Shown here: positions 23,512 to 34,791 of the stretch, one piece after another
Layout: each line of letters starts with the position of its first letter
Position numbering within the stretch: position 1 is the first letter of the stretch
Source: Dryococelus australis
Taxonomy: Eukaryota; Arthropoda; Insecta; Phasmatodea; Phasmatidae
Length of the DNA: 64,000 nt
Direction: 5' to 3'
Assembly (NCBI GenBank): GCA_029891345.1
Contig: CM056994.1
Location: forward strand, 61,473,251-61,537,250
The notes under the pieces: generated by a model
Databases searched by the model: none
Seen by the model: only the letters and a program-made list of their open reading frames with translations
What the model was told of the DNA's origin: nothing
Made by a program: the position numbers and the translations under genes

Positions 23512-25555
23512 ACTGTATAGGTTTTCGACATACTGCACCTGTTGAAGGGAGCCCGCAGTCCTACACTAAATTCGGTAAAATGAGATTCAAGTGCGCGGTC
23601 TCCTGCTTTGTTCTGGCAGGTTGTCGTCTACTGAAGAAGGAACAAACACCCTAGAAAATAGAACTCAGAAGTTTAAGAGAAATTCATATTTATTACGTTA
23701 GGAATAAACGTGTTGGCCTGTACTACCTCCTAACTAACTGGTGCTGAACGGAGTTAGACTAAGTGAATCTAGGCAAAAAAGACCTAGTCCTATATTGAAC
23801 AAGGCGATCCGGCTAGGTAGCTATGAAAATAACTGACCCTGACTAACTCTAACCATTGTCTACAAGGGACCTTCGGGGGCCACTACCAGAGTGTGTAGTG
23901 GTGGTGTGTCCAGAAGAGACCCTCGGAGGACACTATCAGAGGGAGTAGTGGTTGTGTTAACTAGAGTTGTTCCAATACCATGTTTTCGATACCGATACCA
24001 TGATACCATTGCCAATACCCCAATACCAATGCCCTTCACACTGAATTCTAGAAAAAGTATCACTGTTAAAAATATATTAAAAAACATTTTTCCTAGACTC
24101 ATACAAGTAATAAAATAACGTCTTAATAAATGCACATTTTCCTTTTCCAAAGTAAACACAACTTTGGACACAGGTATAACTACCCTCTCAAAGTTACAAC
24201 CCTGTTTTGGGGAACCATATAATTTTTGGTTGAAAAAAAGCAAAAATTTGAATGAAATGGCCCAAAAAATATGTTTGTTGCATTTATCTTGGTCATCAAT
24301 TATATGTTAATGTGCAGTAAAATATAGGTGTTGTAATTGTTGCCTTTAAGCCTAATTGCTATGCCAAAATATAAAAAACAAAAAAAAAGGGAAGAATTTT
24401 GTTTAAAACTGCAGCTGTGGTAGCCAGAACCCTCTCGCTCCCTCTACTATGAATAAACTTCCAGCGAATGTTGTCCCAATCCCATGCTACCTGGCCAGCG
24501 TTTGTGTGTCTAGCAGCCCCTTGCTAAGCTGAGTCTGGCCTCTGAAAAAGTCGCTCGCTCCCTTCCTTTGTCTTTTTAGCTCCCCCACCCCTTTACCAGT
24601 CTACACTCCACCGGTTGTCTGTCATCCCTCCCATTAGCCACACCGCTTCACTTCCTTCCTCCTTCCATCCTCCAGCCATGCCCATACTGCCACACTCCTT
24701 TTCTCTCGTCATTGTAAAGCCACACCCACACGGCTTCCTTCCTCTCTCCAACTGTCACAACAGGCAGCCCGGGATTTTCTTTGTCCTACTCTCCCAAACT
24801 TCATGCAGTGCATGGCACTTTCGCATATTTTCACCTATTCAGTGGGTGGTATCGGTGACGAAAACCAGTCAACAGGCATGAAAACTCTGGCACAATCATA
24901 TAAAATCCTATTCTTCCGTTTGGGGGCAAATACAAGCTTCGAATTATATATGATTTCCAATTAATCTACTTAGAATTAACGAGGTTTTATGGTACTTTTT
25001 GTCTCTAAAGAAAGTAATAACCTGACTTAACTGTCTGCAACCGATACTAATGTATCAGCCTGATACCATACCTGATACCGATACATCGGGAAAAGGTGAA
25101 GTATAGAACAACTCTAGTGTTAACACTACTACAGGAGGCAGTGCAGTTGTCGTTACCAGAAGGGTAGGTACGGCAAGATATGTTGAAGACATGTTCAAGG
25201 GCTGCTGGAGCACTGTTGATGAGCTTTTGGAAGTTTACTGGTAAATTCGCTGAAGCGCTTCTGGTAGGTCACTAGGACTTTGAGGTCGGTAGAGAGCTCC
25301 AGCACAAGTGGTGGGGCGAGCTGCCGGAGATGAACTACTGCGAACAACTGGTAGTTCTCGAAGATGCTGGAGTTGGGCAGAGAGTTCCAGCATATGAAGT
25401 GGTGGAGAGAGCTGCCGGAGAACAACTACGGAGAACAACTGGTATTTCTGAGCTGCGCACAGACATATATTCTTCCTGCCAGCGGGCCCTCTGAAAAGCA
25501 GGGTGCGGGGGGGTGACAAGCTCCGAATCCAGAGCTAAACTGTATGCTAGCGTCA
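23512..25555 (-). mobile_element. Minus-strand LTR (880-bp class, copy 5), split by an hAT element
   Basis: Read on the minus strand, the end carries GCAGGAGACC, a CCGAATTTAGTGTAGGACTG-like segment and a GGCTCCC block, as at 17,610-17,670 and 22,210-22,270. The TATA-like AATATATG is near 25,470. An internal duplication (GGAGCTCTCT...CAACTACTG-like blocks at 25,285-25,345 and 25,385-25,445) lengthens the middle. Without the hAT insert the LTR is about 880 bp. The 5' border is approximate. Confidence 0.58.
23962..25116. mobile_element. Non-autonomous hAT element with 8-bp target duplication
   Basis: The ends are TAGAGTTGTTCC and, at the right, AACAACTCTA. The direct repeat GTGTTAAC flanks both sides (23,954-23,961 and 25,117-25,124), the 8-bp duplication typical of hAT. 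Repeated GATACC/CCAATACC units lie just inside both ends. The 1,155-bp interior has no transposase frame. A shorter relative is at 30,172-30,586. Confidence 0.88.
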
Positions 25556-26770
25556 TCCCTTGGCCCGCTGTGGAACTATGTGAAGGTGGGCAAGTGGTCT
25601 CAGCCGCTCAGCTGGTAGTACAATCACACTTTGGGGAGATTGACGTGACATCTGACTTCGGGTGAACAGTACAACCTGACGTGTCTGTAATAGCTCCCAT
25701 GACAAGAGACATATACTTAGGCACTTGAGTACCTAGCAATTCTGTTCAAACCCCGTCTGGGGTGATGTGAAGGAATGTTCATATGAGGCGAAGTCATGTG
25801 TGGTATAGTCAGAATGTGCGCCATGCGTCAATTTTACAAAATTGTAACATTAAGTCTGAATAATTGATGTCATCTTGGATTTACAAATTTTCTGCAATAG
25901 GTTCTGTTTGAAAGAGCATAACAGGGTCGTTTATTTTAAAGTATAAATAACAGATGCCTAAACCTTACTATATTCATACATTATTCACTGCCATTATTTT
26001 TTAGCCTTGATTGACTGCATTACAATACAGCAGTTTTTTATTGCAGCCACACCCTGTAAAAATTATGACAACTATCCCATTACGCCCTTTGAAACAGAAT
26101 CTGCAGGAGAAGATTGCTAAATTCAAAATGGCATCAGATATTTCCACTCAATACAACATCAAGCTGTCAGTTTGCCTATAATCAATCACAAGATTAGTGT
26201 AGGAAGTAGGCTGCATATTTTTTATGCAAGTTGTTCATTTCTGTATCTTGAGCAATGCACACAGTAACAGAATTTAAAAATAAGATGAATATGCTGCAAA
26301 TGTGCTAGGCATTACTTGCAAGTCTACACTGACAACTATATACTAGTGATATACATAGATTAAAAACTGTTTACAAAATATTATCAAAAGATGGTGTATA
26401 GTGACGCCGGCTAAAACCAAGCGGCACTAAGCCCATGACGGCGCTCACCACGCACGTGACCCGTGGGCATGCACAGACGTAAAAAGGCTCCAATTTGAAC
26501 TTTCCTATAACAGAATATTATTTGCAGCGTAAAATGTGTCTTTTTATTTTTCAGGGTCAAAAATGTCTTAAAGTATTTGAAAATGTATGTTTGTTGATAT
26601 TGCAAAATGTTTGGTTATGAATTCAAAATGTATGGTGCGCAGAGATTAAGAACAGTAATATTCTGGCGTGAACGCAGTCATAAAGAGACATTCAAATGAT
26701 ACAGAAAATTAATAAGAAAATTCCGGAATGTAAAATCATATTTAAATTACTTTTGTGCCACTTTATTTTC
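25556..26770. other. No gene supported
   Basis: 25,556-25,800 resembles 9,700-9,930 weakly and is probably retroelement edge. The rest is AT-rich. The minus-strand frame at 26,411-26,605 has no supporting signals. Confidence 0.4.
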
Positions 26771-26773
26771 ATG

Positions 26774-26781
26774 CATAAAAG
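26774..26781 (+). promoter_or_regulatory. TATA-like box of the mini-gene candidate
   Basis: The sequence CATAAAAG lies 52 bases before the ATG at 26,833, a spacing that would allow a very short 5' leader. On its own it is weak evidence. Confidence 0.3.
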
Positions 26782-26832
26782 TTTTACTTCGCGTGCATAG
26801 CACTTCTGCTTATGAGAACCCAGTATGCAGCC

Positions 26833-27113
26833 ATGGTAGATCCGATCAACACCATCCTCGGCGAAGTCGTAGGAGGTCTGGCGAGGTAAGACGCTGTCAC
26901 GTACGCACTTCAAACTTTTTGCACTGATATAGATTACCATAGCTTACTCTTAGTATACTGGTTAACATTTGCTTGCGTATATTTTACCAGATAATTTCCC
27001 CAGCATTATGCTTCCGCTTAACTAATAATTTGTGCCCTTGCAGCTTTTTGAAACTAAAACGAGAAGAAAGGGAGGAAAGATGTCAGAGAGGCCACGCGGC
27101 CCACGCAACTTGA
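26833..27113 (+). CDS. Candidate two-exon mini-gene (40 codons)
   Basis: The start ATG sits in a near-ideal animal context (GCAGCCATGG). Exon 1 (26,833-26,885) ends at a consensus donor (GCGAG then GTAAGA). The next strong acceptor, TTGCAG at 27,038-27,043, gives a 158-bp intron. The joined frame would encode MVDPINTILGEVVGGLASFL followed by a Lys/Glu/Arg-rich tail and a stop at 27,111-27,113. That is a hydrophobic N-terminal half with a charged C-terminal half. The islands are GC-richer than their flanks. I recognise no family. An overlapping minus-strand frame (26,692-26,940) has no donor. The alternative is chance signals or the edge of a mobile element. Confidence 0.3.
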
Positions 27114-29439
27114 ATCAGGCACCATCCGCCTATGCTAAAGGTGCTTCATTTTAATTTCTGTATTATTGCAGTGTGCAATTTTAAGGGCTTTATTTTCACG
27201 TATGTATTCAAGGGTATTTTTGAAGTTTAACTATTTTATGGCCACATCTTTTGCGACCACGTGATTCATAGCAGCCACGTCGATATCTGCGCCATCCATG
27301 CAGTTTGAGGGTTTATTTGTGTAATATCATGTGCGTCATAATTTATTTCAGGGTTCTATGTCAATTTTATTCAGGGTTCAATGTATTTTTCGTGTAATTG
27401 ATAATTTGTATGTCTGACCACGTAGTTATTTCCATGTCTGATTCTCTTGCCATCCAGCATGCTAGAAGCTCAAAACTAATTCAATCTGAAACAGAACAAT
27501 TTTTTCAACTAGAATGATATTTTGTTTGACCAGAATTTTCCGTCTTTGAGGAGAAATACATTTTCACCTGCATCATGTGCTCCGCTGCAACACTTATCTA
27601 GAGGCATCTGTGCCATCTAATACTGCTTTCACGCGCTTGCGTGTTTATTGTGACCACTCATATCGTGCCCCATTATTTTCCAAGTGTATTTATGAGATTG
27701 TATATAATTTGTACGGTGACATTATTTTCATCCTAGCCGGCTATGTGTATAGGCAATGACCTTACGAACCTCATGTAGAAAGACAAGCCCATGTTACTGA
27801 TGCCAAATAATAATACGTGTTTATATAACTTGTTCATTTTGTCTAATTTCATTATTCTCTGCGCCCTATCTTCACGGCAAATCGTGAATTCACCCTAGCA
27901 GCAGTCCATCCCATTCCTTTGTGAAGATTGTGTTTTCAAACACCACAGAAAAGTTATCCATCTAGAAGCGCGCTAGATTAATTGTGGACTGGGGAGCACC
28001 CAATCGCAGTTGACTAGACAAGTCCGAGTGTAATTCACAAGTAAATTTCTGGCACGTTTCTTTGTACGAGTAGTATAATAAAAGGAAGTAGTACAGTGCA
28101 TTAAGTGTTTTACCTTTATAATGACAGCTACCTCTTGCCATTGTTTTTCTAAAAGTGTTAGTAATGATGTTTATTAATGCAAAGTGTTTCGTAAGTACGC
28201 TCGGGTGAGACAGACACACAGAACCCACAGCATCCCTGAGAACCCTGAGTCTAAACAGTGCGGTGACTGGGAAACACCGCTAGCGCAAACCTACAGTAAG
28301 TGTATTTTGCACCGTTCGTCTCGTGTCTAAACCGACGGCGTCAATAGTATTTATAAAAAATACTGTATATTTAAAAACTGCACTGTTTTATGTACACTAT
28401 GGTGTATTTCATAAACAAATTCACTAGCTTAATTTATTTAAAGCACAAAATGTTCAATTTTTTAAAGATGTAAAGTTGTTTTCCAACTGTCTTAACTATT
28501 ACTGAATCTCCTAATGTGATATGGCAGCTTCATAAAATTAATTTAAAAATACTGTGAGTGATAATAATGAGAACCATTATAGCAAATCGGAGTTTGTAAA
28601 AATGTGGGTAATTTTTACATATAAATCTCGTCATATTTGCACACAAAGCATGAGTTATGAGTACAATAGTTTGGTTGATGCTGTACATATAAACCAAAAC
28701 AGCTCACACATTTTCTATTCTAAAATAGATAAACTTCACATAAAACTCCAAAATAATAATTACAATACATGCAGCGTGTTACAACGAGCAAGTAACTTAC
28801 AGCCATTGTCTTTAAGCAACTAAAGACAATAAAAATCCAATAAAATTCTGAACATAATTCATTTTCACATTGCCAGTTAACTTCAAAAACAACCTAAATA
28901 CTGCTAACATCTTTTATTTCTACTATCCTCCTTAACTGTACAACACATCCCCTCTTTTCTTTCACTCCAGCAATTATCTGCTATTCCTAAATGGAGGGTT
29001 CAGAGCACAACTAGACCAAATCCATGTAGTTATGTTGACGAGAAAGCGAAAAATGAGTTTTGAGTAAACCAATTATTAGTTTTTCTAAGTTACATTTCAC
29101 ATAAATATTCAACAATATTTTGCATTTAAAATAAAGCATTGATTCTTTTTCGATTTATTGTTAGAATTATTACCACAACAAATTTTACCAGTGATTATAA
29201 AAAACTGACTTAATGTATTTGTGCTCTGAACCTTCCAATTATTTCTCAGTCTTATAATCAGACCTCTGTACTTATTCTCTTGCTTACAAGTCCTTGTTTA
29301 TAACACCGTCTCCTTTTCTTTGTTGAAATATTGCACACAAATATCATAGGTCTTGAATTAGTAACTTTACTTATAATACCTAACATGTAAAATAAGTGGA
29401 AAGATATGAAGGAAGCTCAACAATTCTGTCTTTAGCACC
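27114..29439. other. Host intron, no gene supported
   Basis: AT-rich DNA with short frames only. Words such as GACCACGT and GCCATCCA recur at 27,255-27,460 without a clear period. Nothing here matches the retroelement families elsewhere in the window. Confidence 0.45.
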
Positions 29440-29610
29440 CATGCAGGTGAAGTGAGATGAAGAGGTAGCAACAATGGAATGCAAGGGACGGGGAAACGTC
29501 CTCTGTATTACCCACTGTGAAAATGCAGGCATAACCTTTGAGGAATAACGTCCAGACTGCCTTAGTGGGTGGATGATGCAACAGTCAGGTTCCCATCATG
29601 ACCTCTTCAG
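29440..29610 (-). mobile_element. Diverged SINE copy
   Basis: GGTGAAGTGAGATGAAGA (29,447-29,464), GGGACGGGGAAACGTCC and a later TTAGTGGGTGGATGATGCAA line up in order with the SINE at 10,516-10,773. A deletion lies in the middle. The tRNA-like boxes are barely recognisable. It lies close to the host exon at 29,758 but outside it. Confidence 0.55.
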
Positions 29611-29757
29611 CACGTAAAACAACAGGCTCCTATTAATAACAGCAATGAGTTTACTACTTGTTTGAGAGGAGACAGGACTGCTACAGTATTTGTTTCCAAA
29701 ACCAGTTACACGACTGCCAATTAAAATATTTCCAAAACGTTTATCTTACATCCATAC

Positions 29758-29867
29758 CTGATGTTACGCATCACCTCCGTGAAGACTGGGCTACTCAAGA
29801 ACGGTGCAAGGTATTTCCCAAAGAGAACTTCAATGTGCTCCAGGTGAGAAACAACATCACTGCCCGG
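29758..29867 (-). CDS. Host gene internal exon (first of three in window)
   Basis: This 110-nt exon has an excellent acceptor (AACTGTTTTTCAG, ending 29,868) and a donor CAG then GTATGG (29,760-29,752). It starts in phase 0 and ends in phase 2, so it joins the exon at 12,631 in frame (AG plus G gives Arg). The 36-residue frame begins PGSDVVSHLEHIEVLFGKYL and continues APFLSSPVFTEVMRNI, a helical, HEAT-like pattern. Codon use is GC-rich. An S-phase repair scaffold such as the MMS22L C-terminal region came to mind, but I could not test it and give no symbol. A plus-strand frame over the same bases (29,658-29,921) is a shadow. Confidence 0.65.
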
Positions 29868-30171
29868 CTGAAAAACAGTTCTTATTGTAAACCAATCATA
29901 GTTTTAAACGATTACCACTGACAAAATACTAACTCAAATTACATGCAATTTGTCTTATTCTGCGACAGTCACAATTTATTGTGCCTATTCCAGAATGATA
30001 TCTTCTGATTTTTATATTTTGTTTCTAGTTCTCTAATGCTGATGCATACAAATCTGTATTTACACCCTGAAAACTAAACATTTGTACAAACCCACATGGA
30101 TTAATTAGAATTTTTTATTATTTATTACAGGTCACTTACCATGAAAGTGTTGTTTATGTTAAAATTAAAAG
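29868..30171. other. Host intron, no gene seen
   Basis: AT-rich, no repeat identified. Confidence 0.5.
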
Positions 30172-30586
30172 AAGAGTTGTTCCGATACCATGTTTTCCAA
30201 TACTAATACCGATTCCCCGATACCACTGCCGATACCCAGATACTAATACAGATACCAATGCCCTTTGCAATGTTTGTATTCCTGTAAATATTGTTATGAC
30301 ATGATTCCGTACAAGGCTATTTTGTTTATGAACATGAGTAAAAAAATTATTGCATGAGCGAAAAGCTATTCACTTGTTCTTTATTTCTATGTATTTTTAT
30401 AATAATGTGCAGTCTATACATGCCAAAATACTGTAATTTTTGTGTTTAAAGAAAGTAATAACCTGATTTCATTGTCTATAACCAATTCTAATGTACCGGC
30501 CTGATACGATACCCGACACTGATACTTCAAAAATGGGTAGGTATTAAACTATACCGATACTCAGTATCGGTATCGGAACAACTCTA
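30172..30586. mobile_element. Short hAT-type MITE
   Basis: It opens AGAGTTGTTCCGATACC and closes GGTATCGGAACAACTCTA. GATACC/CCGATA units lie inside both ends. The right half (30,430-30,545) aligns with 24,990-25,090. Flanks ATTAAAAG and GTCAAAAG agree at six of eight bases, consistent with an aged 8-bp duplication. It is 415 bp with no coding. Confidence 0.82.
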
Positions 30587-30689
30587 GTCAAAAGCACTTT
30601 TGCTTTATGTGCTATTAAAAAACAGCAAAACAACTTTACTCAAAATAAATTCACACATGATAAATTATAGCAATATTGGCCACACTGGT

Positions 30690-32760
30690 TACTCATCAAC
30701 TAGATGCATGACGCCCTGTCGAGTAGGCAAATACTACGTCAAGCAGCAGTGGGGGTATTATTGGTCAGGTGCTAAGTCAGGAACACCCTTATTCTGGAGG
30801 GTTCGTTAATGCAGTTAATATCTACGTGAGGCCTGTGCTTTCCCAGTGTATAGTACTGGCCTGGTAGCTTTACGGCAGGGCCCGAAGTCTGGTTATGCCA
30901 GTACAATCTTCCATTTCAGGCTCTGAGCCGTGGGCGGTATACCTGGGTAGTTAAGATTGCTTGTGCTGGGACACTTCTATGGTAGAACGCCTGTGCATGT
31001 TGATGTTCCTAAGGTTTGAGCACGCTGATTGTTGGGTGTGGTTCATATCAGTGGGGACAGAGTAACAGGTGTAAAGTAGGCAATGGCGGCCGTTGACTGT
31101 TCCAGCTGGCTGAAGTATTCCACAAGCCACGGGTGATCTTCGTGACTCAGTCATGTTGGTTGCAGGAATAAATCTCATGGTACTTCTGGTATGACTGGAA
31201 TGAACAGGCGTTGTAATGCTTGAGCTTGATCCCTATGAGTGAACTATCCTATCATGGCAACAACGGCAGGAGTCAGCTTTTTCAAACACCCAGAGGAAAT
31301 TAACACCGGTTTTATGTTTTCCTTCAGAACACTAGTCTGGAGAAAGGCATCTGGAGTCACACACACTCTCACATCAGTGAGGTGAAAAGCAGGGCTTGTG
31401 TTTCTCTACAGCGTAGATACACACAAGCGGCTGCTGACGAGCGGATACCCAATCTCAGTGCTCAATGCTAAAGCGTGGTGAGTAGATAAAATTAGGCCTC
31501 ACTGTCTGCAGTCTCAACATGTGGGTGTTGGTTTTGACCACGCCTTCCCAATCCAGGGAACATCCCCTCCAGTAAAAAGGTGCAATGGAAAGAACGAGCA
31601 TCAAATTGACAAGCTGGTCTGAAACCGTGTACATGTGCAGGCTTCCCCATTCTACTTACCGAGGTATGTAGAAGTACGTAGAAAGGCTTGGTGGGCAAGT
31701 GCTTGTGGGTAAGCAACACATGTTTTTAGTTTGTCTGAGTAAAGTTCCCAGAATCACTTGTGTTTCACTCAAGCGTGAGATCAAATGGTAAAGGTGCAAA
31801 GTCTACAGGAACGTGGTACTCAAGGATCGGTTTCAACCAATGTTAATTCCGTATTACTGAAAATAAACACATGATTATATACTACTCCCTCCTGCATTTG
31901 TCAAGAGCTTGACAGGAAGCTGAATTATGTTATACAGGTAGAGGTGACTCCATTTTAGACTAGCAGGGGTGGGGTATCATAGTGCTGTGATAACAACTGA
32001 AAAACTATACTGACTCCCTATTGCATAGTTGCCCAAAGGGTCTACAGTGTATAGTGTGGATAGACAATGAGCGGCACAGTGCTAGGATAACTAAACAAGG
32101 CGTGACAGGTTAAGTCAGACAATGGAGCTTAGGAAAGGTTTTCCTTCTGACACAAAGGTGCAGTGAATGAAGGAAGGTATAGCAAGGAATGAAGCTGGCG
32201 AGTACTTCTGCGGTTAGCACGGTGAAGACTGAGTGTACAGGCTAGTCAGATCCCCGGTGGCTAGCGCAATGGGAAAATGAAGACCTGTCTAAGCGATGGC
32301 TTAGTATGCAGTGCAAGCTGGTCAGTTCCAGCAGCAAGTGTGGTGGAAGACTGAAGACTGCTCGAGTCAAATTCTGACTGTATTTATACTCTGCCAGGTG
32401 GCTGCTTGGAGCTCATTGGCTGTCTTGGAGGGTGAGGGGTGGTTGCTGAGTGGGGGGTAGCAAAAAGCATAGCTCTCTGGCGTGATGTCACCAGCCGGCT
32501 GGGAGGATGAAAGACAAATGACGAAACATACTTGTGGTGCCATCTAACGGTGGTTAGCAGTACTTGTTGCCTTGAGGTGCATAGCTTTGGTGGGCCGGTG
32601 GATAATACAAGTTGCGTTGGCTGGAACACCCATTCTTGCCATGCAGACAGTACAATCTTCTGATGTCATGTGGCCAACGATAATGCAAACTTCGTAGAAA
32701 TCAAATGCACTGCGGGCTATGTTGATGAGCTGATATCTTCTAATTACCATTGTTGACAAC
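30690..32760 (-). mobile_element. Minus-strand LTR and leader fragment, separate family
   Basis: On the minus strand a CCAAT motif (about 32,420) and a TATA box (AGTATAAATACAG, 32,391-32,379) are followed by a CT-rich region. A termination-like TTTATTTTCAG lies near 31,870. The LTR would span about 31,840-32,760. The leader and short frames continue to about 30,690 (for example 31,492-31,719) with no recognised domain. No second LTR is seen, so the borders are approximate. It is an old fossil, unrelated by eye to the other two LTR classes. Confidence 0.45.
32379..32391 (-). promoter_or_regulatory. TATA box of the minus-strand LTR
   Basis: AGTATAAATACAG with an upstream AGCCAATGAG about 35 bases away is the arrangement of a pol II core promoter. 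Confidence 0.5.
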
Positions 32761-33285
32761 ATCATGCATCAAACGTATTTCCTTTTGGTATGAGATCATT
32801 CCATGATCACCCAAGATAAGACTTGGTCAGTAGCACACATTACCATGCTCTGGGCTATGTTATTTTCTGAGTTGTTTTTTCTATGTTCCTTCAAAGGTAG
32901 AATCTATTTCTGATGGGATACATTACAAAATGTTTGATCATAAGACAAATGGTGTTTTGGTTGGTGTTTGTAGCATGGAGTTTCTGGGACAAAACTGTAT
33001 CAGTATGATATCTCTGGGCTACGCTCACGAGTAGTGTCTGCTGACTTATGTGCTAATAGACAGTATGCCAGGTACACTTAGTATAACATTCTCTACTATA
33101 GGCTCCCTAAACTATGCTTTCGGCTAGTGTGGAGTTCAAGTAATCCTGGCTATCCAGAGTTGCTCTACGTATTTACTAAACCAATTCCCTGATTTTTCCA
33201 TGTTTTCCTGAACTTCAAAAAAATTTTCTCTGAGGTTCCCATCTAATAATCATGCTAACACTGACATTAAAAATTAAATCACATG
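32761..33285. other. No gene seen
   Basis: AT-rich DNA between two minus-strand retroelement relics. Confidence 0.5.
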
Positions 33286-34791
33286 TGCAGCACTACTGAA
33301 GATTATACAATTACTATCAGTAGTAGTCTGCCGAAGTAGCGCGCGTCTCTCACGGCGCGTTTGGCAGCTCCTGATTCCACCATGCTTACTGTGCATTGAA
33401 ATATGAAGCTGTCTACCTTACTGTGGATGTGACAGCCCTGGTGGTGGTACGACTTGACAGTCGTTTCCTCAAGGACCTGTTCATGTGATGGGCAGTCAAG
33501 GTATCGAGACGTATGCCTAGTAACAGCTGAGGATGCAATGAAAACCCAGAAGCAGCTGTGGAGTCCAGGGCATCTCAAAACTGTTTACTGAAATGTTGAA
33601 TTAATGCACAGATTAAATACTCTGAACTAAAAACCACAAGGAAATACTAACATTGAAAACTAAGCTACAATTGCGGTAGGAGACACAAAGGGTTTCGATT
33701 TACGTAATATTTATTATGGAGACAATGGAAACTGGAAAGTACCGGCTAAAAGAATACACTTTAAAATTAGCTACAAAATTACTAAAATAATTTAAGAGCT
33801 GCAAAATTAGGCGAAGGCGAGCCTGACCTAAAATAATTTAATTAAATAATCCAAAAATTATAAGTGACGCAATTTACTGCGTCTGACATTAGAAAAGGGT
33901 TTCTCCAGGGAGGCGCTAATTACGCAATGACCTGCTACTGCGGGAGTCAAGGGAAGTTGACTGTGCTAAGAGGGTAATGGGTACAGGTGGTCGGATTACC
34001 GTCTGGAGAGAGAGCTGATCCTGGCGGTCAGCTGGTGTGGACGGGCCTTGTGGAAACCGAAGAGATGGAGTGCTGGCGGCCTTCACAAGCTGCTGGCTGG
34101 AGAGAGAGTGCTGCCTTCCCAAGCAGCAGGCTGAAGTTCAAGTCGTGTTGCAGGCTGCAGAGAGGAGAGAGAGTCTTTGCAGATTGAGCAGAGTCTTCGC
34201 AGACCTAGGAGAGCTTGCGACTCTATTCGGCCGGCAAGGCCGGTTGTCTCTGCTGGAGCCTGGTGCTGGACCTCCATTTATAATTGAAAATCCCCTAATC
34301 AACAATTTTTCGGGGTGTGGGGGGTAGAGTAGCCTTCTGGCACAGGGTTGATTTTTCAAGGTTCTGGAACGCCGCTCATTTCTTATCTCCTCACTTCGAG
34401 GCAATGACAATTTTAAGCACCTCTCTCGGAGTCGGGCTGGATATGATGTCACAAGGTCACAGGGGTGCTGCCATCTCTGGGGTTGAATGGAACATCTTCC
34501 GCGGCTAAACTGAAGGGTAGTGGATTGCAAAAAATATTTATTTTATTCGTAGGGGTGGCGCTTGCATGCAGGATTCCAGGCGGGCAATGTATTTCATAAT
34601 TAATCACGTTAATTATTGTTACGTAGTCGGCTGGCCAATGCTTGGCGTCTGCTTGCTCGACACGTGAAATCATTTCTGCCACTATTAATGACTTCTCCGA
34701 GTGAGGATCACTCATAGATGGGGATGGGACGAAGTCATCCGTAGAGAGCGCATCTTCACTGTGCAGCATGTTGACATGCATCAATCGGCCA
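33286..34791 (-). repeat. 3' terminal repeat of the 33-46 kb element (LTR plus leader)
   Basis: In sense it starts TGGCCGATTGATGC directly after the purine tract and has a TATA box (ATTATAAATGG, about 34,284-34,274). A CT-rich leader follows, then a polyadenylation-like AATAAATATT near 33,710. Homology with the 5' copy continues through what looks like leader and a gag start to 33,286. Either the LTR is unusually long, or a tandem or recombined copy ends here. Confidence 0.65.
34449..34784 (-). other. Open reading frame inside the U3 of the LTR
   Basis: This frame of 111 codons has counterparts in the same position of the LTRs at 45,817-46,050 and 60,702-61,010. Shared patterns include IVAE near the start and a central NYEIHCP-like block. 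The first two are highly similar; the third is similar only at protein level. Function unknown. See findings. Confidence 0.4.

Noticed and set aside
27577-27759. 60-codon plus-strand frame
   Set aside because: No homology, no splice or promoter signals, ordinary for random AT-rich DNA.
26398-28345. Possible inverted ends GTGACGCCG and CGGCGTCA bracketing about 1.95 kb
   Set aside because: Only about eight bases match exactly, no flanking duplication is clear, and no related copy is in the window.
34138-34530. 130-codon minus-strand frame in the LTR
   Set aside because: It crosses the TATA box and CT-rich leader, is not kept in the other copies, and is best seen as regulatory DNA.
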